A stretch of DNA of 6,603 bases from Methanothermococcus okinawensis (GTDB lineage: Archaea; AGJL01; Methanococci; Methanococcales; Methanococcaceae). Positions within the stretch are counted from its first letter, which is position 1. Each line of letters starts with the position of its first letter. A model generated the notes under the pieces. That model had not been told where the DNA came from and made no database searches. It saw nothing but the letters and a program-made list of their open reading frames with translations. A program made the position numbers and the translations under genes. The stretch is taken from positions 1 through 6,603 of the forward strand of contig DQVW01000027.1 of NCBI GenBank assembly GCA_015661555.1, read 5' to 3'. Below are positions 1 to 5,169 of the stretch, piece after piece.

Positions 1-1
1 C

Positions 2-94
2 GGGGTAGATGTATCAAGTGGTGTAGAGAGGAATGGGGAGAAGAGTGAGGATCTGATAAGATCCTTTGTAGAACGTTTGAAAGGGATCTTATGA
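2..94 (+). CDS. trpF: Phosphoribosylanthranilate isomerase, C-terminal end (partial at left edge)
   Basis: Only the last 30 codons are in the window, read in the frame starting at base 2 and ending at the TGA at 92-94. The fragment begins GVDVSSGVERNG and continues into a charged helix ending LKGIL. Known of the family: the AVDVSSGVE motif near the C-terminus of TrpF, followed by a GxKD-like turn and a final helix, is part of the phosphate-binding end of the TIM barrel. TrpF converts N-(5-phosphoribosyl)anthranilate to the carboxyphenylamino-deoxyribulose phosphate intermediate of tryptophan synthesis in the cytoplasm. The stop codon overlaps the start of the next gene in an ATGA arrangement, so the two are probably co-transcribed and translationally coupled. 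The identification rests on a short but distinctive motif; the rest of the gene cannot be assessed. Confidence 0.85.
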   Translation, partial: GVDVSSGVERNGEKSEDLIRSFVERLKGIL

Positions 95-867
95 AAACTG
101 CCGTAGTTTTCGACTGCTCTGGCACCTTGGTAGAAGTTATAAGAATAGTTAAAGAGATAGAATCCCAGAAGTTCCTCTGTAACCATCAGACCGTTGATAT
201 TGTAGACAATAAGAGGGGTAGGGTTCTAACTGTCATAGGGGAGAATATCCCTCTTTTAAATCTAGATCCAGATATGCCAATGAGGGAGCTACTTCAAAGG
301 GTGAAGTGGAGGATCACCTACTGCCATCCCCCTATCTTCAAGGACAACATACTGAAAGACTCTGAGACCAAAGTAAAGGAGTTACAGGATCCTGCCTATA
401 TACTTAGCAGATTCAAAATCGAGACAGATCCTGGATATGCACTTATCTGTGATACTTTAAGGGGAAAGGTGGAGTACACCGTTGCCACTGGAGGCTGTCT
501 CTTTGAGGGGGTACAGGAAACTATGAGGGAGTTAAAAGATATGGGGGTCGAAGTGTATATAGCCTCTGGGGATAGTGGATACGCCCTCGAGAAGTTAAGT
601 AGGTTGATAGGTGTAGATAGGGATCATATCCTTCCGGAGGCCCATCAACACCTTAAGAGGGATTTGGTGTTAAAGTTGAAGAGGGAGGGTTATAAGGTAG
701 TTATGGTGGGAGATGGGACCAACGACGTCCCTGCAATGCTGGAGAGTGATCTCTCGGTGATCAACTTACAGGGAGGTAAGGTTTCAAAAAAGGCACTAGA
801 GACTGCAGATGTTAAGATAGAGAACATAAGGGAGATAGTGGATGTAATAAGGAGGTTTTTATCCTAA
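91..867 (+). CDS. HAD-superfamily protein resembling a soluble P-type ATPase phosphorylation domain
   Basis: The 258-residue protein has the HAD motifs in order: motif I DCSGT (8-12, nucleophile candidate D8), motif II around IASGD (S159), motif III probably K189, and motif IV GDGTNDVPAM (207-216, with D208 and D212). The GDGxNDxPA signature and the GV...E-LKDMG stretch before motif II resemble the P domain of P-type ATPases and the Cof/SerB-like HADs. Residues 13 to about 135 form a large insertion between motifs I and II, presumably a cap domain, which I do not recognise. There are no membrane segments, so it is not a transporter. The second aspartate of motif I, normally the acid/base of HAD phosphatases, is Ser10, which argues against an ordinary phosphatase. 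The ATG lies in an ATGA overlap with trpF, preceded by AAAGGGAT at good spacing. The 3' end overlaps the opposing thiDN gene by 9 nt. Family is confident; substrate is unknown. Confidence 0.85.
   Translation: MKTAVVFDCSGTLVEVIRIVKEIESQKFLCNHQTVDIVDNKRGRVLTVIGENIPLLNLDPDMPMRELLQRVKWRITYCHPPIFKDNILKDSETKVKELQDPAYILSRFKIETDPGYALICDTLRGKVEYTVATGGCLFEGVQETMRELKDMGVEVYIASGDSGYALEKLSRLIGVDRDHILPEAHQHLKRDLVLKLKREGYKVVMVGDGTNDVPAMLESDLSVINLQGGKVSKKALETADVKIENIREIVDVIRRFLS
786..791 (-). terminator. Oligo-T tract on the minus strand, possible terminator for mptE-thiDN
   Basis: A run of six A on the plus strand gives six T in the leftward transcript, 67 nt past the thiDN stop and inside the HAD gene, where it encodes lysines. 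It is a candidate only by position and composition. Confidence 0.2.
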
Positions 868-2028
868 AGCTTCGTAAATCTCCCTTACCTTTTTTGCAAC
901 ATCCACCCCATCCTCACCAAGTACAACAACTTCACCTCTGAAGTAAAGGGCATCAGGTAGATACTTCTCAAATATTTTTTTAATATCCCCCTCACTATCT
1001 AGAGGGGCATAGGTAAATCCACATCTCTCCAGGGCCTCTAGAATATCCTCAGAGTATCTTATTACCATTGCACCTCTAATCCTGGGATGGTAGTGGTGGG
1101 CAATAACTACTACCTTGGAGAGGGTGTTGGAAGCTCCAAATTTTACCTCTTTTTCTTTAACCCTTAGGGTGACAACATCCTCAACACCCCTTGGAAGGGG
1201 GAGGCACTCTCCAATATAGGTGCCACCCTCTGGGATAAGGTGTTGAAGATCTATCTCCCTCAGTAGGTGGAGGGCGTAGTAGAGATTTCTCAATATCTTC
1301 TCCCTGGTTATATAGAGGGGGTTGGCGTTGTAGCCATACTTTGTCTTAATGGCGTATATTACAGAGGTGAATACCACCCTCTTTCCCTCCTCGATGGCCT
1401 CTATAATATTGTACCCCTTTCCAATAAGGGATGCCACTGCAGAGGCAAATACACAACCTGTACCATGTACCTCCTTCTCTATCCTCCTCCCCCTGAATCT
1501 CCTCACCACCTTCCCCCTGTAGATAAGTGTATCCTCTATCCCAGTGACAAGTATATAGAGATCACTTTTCTCCAAGTCCCTGAAATACCTGGACTCTTTT
1601 ATTACCCTGTACTCCTGGGAGTTAGGTAGTATTAAAAGGGATCTCTTAAAGAGTTCAAAGTATCTTTCAAGGGTCTCCTCATCTATGAAGTTATAACCTG
1701 TAGTAGATTTTAGGACAGGATCACAGACTATTTTAAAGTTATACTCCTCCTGATACTTCAGAAGTACCTCTATGGCCTCCTTAGTTAGCACTCCAGTTTT
1801 TACAGTGGATACTTCAAACTCCTCAAGGATAGCCTGGAGTTGATCCTCTAAAACATCCCCTGGTATGTCCAGCTTAGAGTATACCCTCCTGTTGTTTTGA
1901 GGGATAAGGGAGGTGATTACAGTTAAGGGGTTACAGCCTAGTGCCCTCACAGTCTTCACATCTACAACTATCCCAGCTCCACCTGTGGGATCGTGACCTC
2001 CAACTAGTAGGATATTCACCTTTGACAT
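859..2028 (-). CDS. thiDN: ThiD-ThiN fusion: hydroxymethylpyrimidine (phosphate) kinase with C-terminal ThiN domain
   Basis: The 389-residue protein joins two domains. Residues 1 to about 235 are a ribokinase-fold ThiD: GGHDPTGGAGI (10-20), D23, QN (44-45), VKTG (76-79), CDPVL (102-106), PN..E (135-139), VTG (161-163) and the anion-hole motif HGTGC (188-192). ThiD phosphorylates HMP to HMP-P and then HMP-PP for thiamine synthesis. Residues about 245-386 resemble archaeal ThiN, with IPEGGTYIG, FGAS (297-300) and HPRIRGAMVIRYSE (314-327). ThiN normally condenses HMP-PP with thiazole phosphate. Here the usual FGASxH motif reads FGASNT, and the region before PDALYFRG is shortened, so synthase activity is uncertain. 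I chose the ATG at 2028 because MSKVNILLVGGHDP fits the usual ThiD N-terminus; an ATG at 2037 and a GTG at 2061 are in frame upstream. AGAGG precedes at a long spacing. The gene overlaps mptE by 13 nt and is probably co-transcribed with it. Confidence 0.88.
   Translation of the reverse strand: MSKVNILLVGGHDPTGGAGIVVDVKTVRALGCNPLTVITSLIPQNNRRVYSKLDIPGDVLEDQLQAILEEFEVSTVKTGVLTKEAIEVLLKYQEEYNFKIVCDPVLKSTTGYNFIDEETLERYFELFKRSLLILPNSQEYRVIKESRYFRDLEKSDLYILVTGIEDTLIYRGKVVRRFRGRRIEKEVHGTGCVFASAVASLIGKGYNIIEAIEEGKRVVFTSVIYAIKTKYGYNANPLYITREKILRNLYYALHLLREIDLQHLIPEGGTYIGECLPLPRGVEDVVTLRVKEKEVKFGASNTLSKVVVIAHHYHPRIRGAMVIRYSEDILEALERCGFTYAPLDSEGDIKKIFEKYLPDALYFRGEVVVLGEDGVDVAKKVREIYEALG
890..895 (+). 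terminator. Oligo-T tract, possible terminator for the first HAD gene inside thiDN
   Basis: Six T residues lie 23 nt after the HAD stop codon, with a further seven-T run at 975-981. Both are within the antisense of thiDN, where they encode lysines. Because the genes overlap tail to tail, any terminator must lie in the opposing gene. Confidence 0.2.
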
Positions 2029-2750
2029 CTTATCCATTCCTCTATAGAGACTATGGCACACCTACCCCGTTCTTTAAGGTACTCTATCAACTCCTTAGCA
2101 TACCTTAACTTCTTTATCTTGATCTCGTCCCCCCTCTCCACATCCCTCTTTAAATCTGGCCTTGAGTACCTGGTAACGTACTCTCCAAAGTCCATGGCAC
2201 AGAGTACTATCCTTTTAGCGCCGTAATACTCTGCAAGGAAGCAGCACCTATCACCATCTGTAAACCCTCCAAAGTTGACAAGCCCTGAAATCTCCATGGG
2301 AACCTGATGACTTCCCACCACATTCTTCAACCTTGGAAGGTACCTCTTTATCTTAGGAATGTTGTCTCCATGGGCATGTACTACAACGATGGAACCTCTC
2401 CTGTTACTCTCAATTATACTCTCCATGTCTCCATCTAGATCTGAAACCACAATATCTGGAAGGATGCCCTCCTCTAGTAGTGCCTTTGTAGCCCCATCTG
2501 CAGAGATAACCACATCCCTCTCCTTTAAGCTCTTAAGTATCTTAACATGTCTCCTTATAGAGGGACCAGCCCCAACTACATAGACAGTTCTCCCCTCTAT
2601 AATCTCCCTTAACCTCTCCTCCATTACCCTGTTCCCCAACCTATCAAGGAGATTCCTAAGTAGTAAACCACTTCTTAGGTCCATCTCCCTGTCAAATTTA
2701 AAATCCTCCACAATCCTAGAGTATATAGGTGCCCAATCTTTGAGATCCAT
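2016..2750 (-). CDS. mptE: 6-hydroxymethyl-7,8-dihydropterin pyrophosphokinase (archaeal MptE type, DUF115)
   Basis: The 244-residue cytoplasmic protein matches the archaeal MptE family, characterised in Methanocaldococcus jannaschii. It transfers pyrophosphate from ATP to 6-hydroxymethyl-7,8-dihydropterin, giving the activated pterin used for tetrahydromethanopterin synthesis. It is unrelated to bacterial FolK and has a thiamine-pyrophosphokinase-like fold. Visible motifs are VVGAGPS (58-64), SADGA (83-87), the acidic metal-binding SDLDGD (103-108), HAHGDN (125-130) and GFTDGDR (162-168). Length is normal for the family. The ATG at 2750 is preceded by AGGGAG at about 4 nt spacing and by an AT-rich promoter region shared with divergent lysA. 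The last codons overlap the start of thiDN, so the pterin and thiamine pyrophosphorylation genes form a two-gene leftward operon. The Asp/Gly-rich motifs make the family call firm. Confidence 0.93.
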   Translation of the reverse strand: MDLKDWAPIYSRIVEDFKFDREMDLRSGLLLRNLLDRLGNRVMEERLREIIEGRTVYVVGAGPSIRRHVKILKSLKERDVVISADGATKALLEEGILPDIVVSDLDGDMESIIESNRRGSIVVVHAHGDNIPKIKRYLPRLKNVVGSHQVPMEISGLVNFGGFTDGDRCCFLAEYYGAKRIVLCAMDFGEYVTRYSRPDLKRDVERGDEIKIKKLRYAKELIEYLKERGRCAIVSIEEWIRCQR

Positions 2751-2787
2751 ATTTCTCCCTTTTTTATAATAATTAAAAATTTTTAAA

Positions 2788-2797
2788 ATTTATAAAT
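2788..2797 (+). promoter_or_regulatory. Palindromic TATA box, lysA promoter (and probably mptE)
   Basis: The sequence ATTTATAAAT is a perfect 10-bp palindrome centred between 2792 and 2793, flanked upstream by an A-run that could act as a BRE for rightward transcription. Archaeal initiation about 25 nt downstream would fall near 2818-2822, leaving a leader of about 25 nt before the lysA ATG at 2845. Read leftward, the same box predicts a start near 2765-2768 and a leader of about 15-18 nt for mptE. No other good TATA candidate lies at the right distance for mptE; TTATTATAAA at about 2763-2770 is too close to its start. Start sites are inferred from spacing only. Confidence 0.6.
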
Positions 2798-2834
2798 AGG
2801 CCCATAGCCCACTTTAATATTAGAAAGTTTTAGT

Positions 2835-2839
2835 GGTGG
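2835..2839 (+). promoter_or_regulatory. Ribosome-binding site of lysA (decides the start)
   Basis: GGTGG lies 5 nt upstream of the ATG at 2845 and matches the GGAGGTGAT complement of archaeal 16S rRNA. The in-frame GTG codons at 2833 and 2836 lie within this site, so they are unlikely to be the real start. Confidence 0.6.
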
Positions 2840-2844
2840 TTGAT

Positions 2845-4155
2845 ATGAAATTCCTAGGAAACGACATGATAACCGTAGAGAATGGGGTTCTAAAGATAGA
2901 TGGATACGATGCAGGGGAACTTGCAGAGAAGTACGGTACCCCTCTATACGTTATGAGTGAGAGCCAGATAGTAAGGAATTACAGGGCCTATGAGGATGCA
3001 TTTAAGGAGTATGAGGAGAAGACAGGGAAGGATTTTATCCTCTGCTACGCCTACAAGGCAAATGCCAATTTAGCCATTACAAGACTACTGTCTAAGTTGG
3101 GAGGTGGGGCAGATGTTGTAAGTGGTGGTGAGTTGTACATAGCTAGACTCTCCAAGGTGCCACCTGAGAAGATAGTATTCAACGGCAACTGTAAAACAGG
3201 GGAAGAGATTGTAATGGGTATTGAGAACAACATAAGGGCCTTCAACGTAGACAGTATAAGTGAGTTAATACTCATTAACAGGATAGCTGGTGAGATGGGA
3301 GCTGTGGCAAATGTTGCATTTAGGATAAATCCAGATGTAGATCCAAAGACCCATCCCAAGATAGCCACAGGTTTGAAGAAGAGTAAATTTGGACTTGACG
3401 TCCAATCTGGCATGGCCATGAAGGCTGTAAAGATGGCTCTAGAGATGGACAATGTAAAGGTTGTGGGTGTACACTGCCATATAGGGTCCCAACTGACAGA
3501 CCTCTCCCCCTTTGAGGAGGAGACCAGAAAGGTTATGGATTTCGTTGTGGAGCTGGAGAGGGAGGGTATAAAGATAGAGGATGTGAACTTAGGAGGGGGA
3601 TTGGGGATACCCTATCACAAGGACAGGGAGGTGCCCACCCCCTATCAGTTGGCAGAGGTGATAATCAACACCATGATGGAGTACCAGGATAAGGTAGATC
3701 TACCTAACCTTCTCCTTGAACCTGGGAGGAGTATAGTGGGAACAGCTGGAGTACTCCTTGCAAAGGTCCACCACATAAAGGAGACCCCCTATGGAAAGTG
3801 GGTTATGATAGATGCAGGTATGAACGATATGATGAGGCCTGCCATCTACGACGCCTACCACGAGATAGTACCCTGTGTATTCAGGGAGGAGAGGGAGGTT
3901 GTAAATATTGCTGGGGGTCTATGTGAAAGTTCAGATGTCTTTGGAAGGGATAGGAATATCCCAAAGGTTAAGGTAGGGGATATACTGGCTATACTGGATG
4001 TTGGGGCATATGGGATAAGCATGGCGAACAACTACAACGGTAGGGGGAGGCCTAGGATGATACTAACTAGTGAGAAGGGGGTCTATATTATAAGGGAGAG
4101 GGAGACTTACGGAGATCTCATTGCAAAGGACATTGTACCTGGCTATCTACTATAA
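2845..4155 (+). CDS. lysA: Diaminopimelate decarboxylase
   Basis: The 436-residue cytoplasmic enzyme is a fold-type III PLP decarboxylase that converts meso-2,6-diaminopimelate to L-lysine, the last step of the DAP pathway. Motifs, counted from the ATG at 2845, are YAYKAN with the PLP lysine K71, HCHIGSQ (210-216), the glycine-rich phosphate-binding NLGGGLG (248-254), EPGRS (292-296), the substrate and dimer-interface motif CESSD (360-364) with its active-site cysteine, and GAYG...NNYNGRGRP (387-402). Length and motif order are complete and typical of archaeal LysA. A GTG start at 2833 would add four residues but would place the start inside the GGTGG ribosome-binding site, so ATG is preferred. 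It is the first gene of a tight four-gene rightward operon with its own TATA box. No other lysine genes are visible nearby. Confidence 0.96.
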   Translation: MKFLGNDMITVENGVLKIDGYDAGELAEKYGTPLYVMSESQIVRNYRAYEDAFKEYEEKTGKDFILCYAYKANANLAITRLLSKLGGGADVVSGGELYIARLSKVPPEKIVFNGNCKTGEEIVMGIENNIRAFNVDSISELILINRIAGEMGAVANVAFRINPDVDPKTHPKIATGLKKSKFGLDVQSGMAMKAVKMALEMDNVKVVGVHCHIGSQLTDLSPFEEETRKVMDFVVELEREGIKIEDVNLGGGLGIPYHKDREVPTPYQLAEVIINTMMEYQDKVDLPNLLLEPGRSIVGTAGVLLAKVHHIKETPYGKWVMIDAGMNDMMRPAIYDAYHEIVPCVFREEREVVNIAGGLCESSDVFGRDRNIPKVKVGDILAILDVGAYGISMANNYNGRGRPRMILTSEKGVYIIRERETYGDLIAKDIVPGYLL

Positions 4156-4172
4156 ATTTTGAGAGGGATAGG

Positions 4173-4460
4173 ATGCCAAAGATGATACTACCTCCAAGGT
4201 TGACTATGGCCTTGGGAGGGTATATAAGGGAGACTATAATACCATACGGTGAAGGGGAGGGGGAGGCCTTCCCCTACAGGAATGTAATTGTAGGCAACCC
4301 CAGTGATGAACCTGTAAAGATAGAGGTTCCAGTTTATGACAGGGGGTGGATAGAGAGGCATAGGAAGTTGGGACTTATAGTAGTGCCTGTGAATGTTGAG
4401 GATGACTTTGTAGGACTCTTCAACATGGTTAGGGAGAAGGTTAGGAGATCAAAAGGTTAA
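4173..4460 (+). CDS. Conserved-looking hypothetical protein, 95 residues
   Basis: I do not recognise this protein. It begins 18 nt after the lysA stop and has a good ribosome-binding site, GAGAGGGAT, about 5 nt before its ATG. Codon use (AGG arginine, ATA isoleucine) matches its neighbours, so it is very probably real. The protein is soluble, without signal peptide or membrane segment. Residues 12-35 contain GGYIRETIIPYGEGEG, and the middle (about 37-74) reads like alternating beta strands: NVIVGNPSDEPVKIEVPV, then GLIVVPVNV. The last 20 residues form a basic amphipathic helix ending RRSKG. The NPSDEPVKIEVPV stretch is reminiscent of small beta-sandwich proteins, but that is only an impression. 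Position between lysA and a HAD phosphatase suggests co-expression, not a specific function. It contains no cysteine, so metal binding through Cys clusters is unlikely. Confidence 0.85.
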   Translation: MPKMILPPRLTMALGGYIRETIIPYGEGEGEAFPYRNVIVGNPSDEPVKIEVPVYDRGWIERHRKLGLIVVPVNVEDDFVGLFNMVREKVRRSKG

Positions 4461-4462
4461 AA

Positions 4463-4466
4463 GGTG
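4463..4466 (+). promoter_or_regulatory. Ribosome-binding site of the HAD phosphatase gene (decides the start)
   Basis: GGTG lies 6 nt upstream of the ATG at 4473. The in-frame GTG at 4464 is part of this site and would leave no ribosome-binding site of its own at proper distance, so the ATG is taken as the start. Confidence 0.55.
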
Positions 4467-4472
4467 CTAGAG

Positions 4473-5162
4473 ATGACTATAAAGGGAGTGCTATTTGACC
4501 TAGACGACACCCTCTACGACTCTACCTCCTTTGTAGATAGGGCCAGGAGAGAGGCCATAAAGATGATGATAGATGCTGGACTAAACGCTACAGAGGAGGA
4601 GGCCTACAACATCCTTCAGAGGATAATAAAAGAGAAGGGTCCAAATTACGGCCATCACTTCGACGATCTGGTAAAGGCCATAGAGGGAAGGCATAACCCC
4701 AAGATAGTTACCATGGGGGTAATCACATACCACAACGTTAAATTTGCCCTCTTAAGGCCCTATCCCGATACTATAAAGACCCTTATAGAGTTGAAAAAGA
4801 TGGGTTTAAAGTTAGGTGTAGTTACAGACGGTATTACCATAAAACAGTGGGAGAAACTTATTAGACTTGGTATAGCAGATTTCTTTGACGAGGTTGTAAC
4901 CTCGGAGGAGTATGGTCTTGGGAAGCCAAACCTGGAGTTCTACAGGTACGCCCTTAAGAAGATGAACCTGAAGGGAGAGGAGGCTGTGTATGTAGGGGAC
5001 AGGATAGATAGGGATATTATACCGGCAAGTAAGGTAGGTATGCATACCATAAGAATACTCAGGGGGAAGTACAGGGATATGAAGGGGGAATGTAAGTACG
5101 AGGTCAAAAGTTTAAGGGAGGTTGTGGACATTGTAAGGAAGCTATTAAATGGAGGGGAGTAG
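4473..5162 (+). CDS. HAD subfamily IA phosphatase, archaeal glyceraldehyde-3-phosphate phosphatase type
   Basis: The 229-residue protein is a canonical HAD phosphatase with a C1-type helical cap. Motif I is DLDDT (D9 nucleophile, D11 acid/base), followed by the LYD and helical cap (about 15-95). Motif II is VVTDG (T118), motif III K151 in GLGKP, and motif IV GDRIDRD (D176, with D179 and D181 available for magnesium). The GDRIDRDIIPA...GM pattern matches the archaeal TIGR02253-like group that includes the M. jannaschii enzyme described as a glyceraldehyde-3-phosphate phosphatase in vitro; the true substrate of that group is uncertain. ATG at 4473 is preferred over GTG at 4464. The gene follows the 95-residue gene by 12 nt and is followed by cobS after 7 nt, with the cobS ribosome-binding site inside its last codons. 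A role as alpha-ribazole phosphatase in cobamide synthesis is possible but inferred only from position. Confidence 0.9.
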   Translation: MTIKGVLFDLDDTLYDSTSFVDRARREAIKMMIDAGLNATEEEAYNILQRIIKEKGPNYGHHFDDLVKAIEGRHNPKIVTMGVITYHNVKFALLRPYPDTIKTLIELKKMGLKLGVVTDGITIKQWEKLIRLGIADFFDEVVTSEEYGLGKPNLEFYRYALKKMNLKGEEAVYVGDRIDRDIIPASKVGMHTIRILRGKYRDMKGECKYEVKSLREVVDIVRKLLNGGE

Positions 5163-5168
5163 GGTAGG
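5151..5168 (+). promoter_or_regulatory. Ribosome-binding region of cobS (decides the start)
   Basis: The purine-rich stretch GGAGGGGAG...AGGGTAGG spans the phosphatase stop codon (TAG, 5160-5162) and lies just before the ATG at 5170. The alternative in-frame ATG at 5149 sits directly before this GGAGG and has no such site upstream, so 5170 is preferred. Confidence 0.55.
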
Positions 5169-5169
5169 C

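Noticed and set aside
1267..1629. Plus-strand reading frame of 120 codons
   Set aside because: It lies wholly antisense to thiDN, has a proline- and tyrosine-rich low-quality translation, and has no ribosome-binding site; it is a shadow of the real gene.
2029..2061. Upstream starts for thiDN (GTG at 2061, ATG at 2037)
   Set aside because: The ThiD domain fits a start at 2028. AGAGG touches the 2037 ATG almost directly, and the extra residues overlap mptE further. The choice is not certain because AGAGG is about 10 nt from 2028.
2359..2583. Plus-strand reading frame of 74 codons
   Set aside because: It is antisense to mptE and serine/leucine-rich, with no sign of its own translation signals.
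2751..2844. Possible riboswitch or structured leader between mptE and lysA
   Set aside because: The gap is under 100 nt, very AT-rich and holds the promoter; the predicted leaders are only about 15-25 nt, too short for a riboswitch.
3051..3452. Minus-strand reading frame of 133 codons
   Set aside because: It is antisense to the PLP-binding half of lysA, and its composition reflects the opposite strand's codons.
4812..5131. Two minus-strand frames opposite the HAD phosphatase
   Set aside because: Both lie within a gene with complete HAD motifs and overlap each other in different frames; neither has start signals.
5149..5169. Upstream ATG for cobS at 5149
   Set aside because: GGAGG directly follows this ATG, so it fits better as the ribosome-binding site for the ATG at 5170; the extra seven residues do not look like part of CobS.
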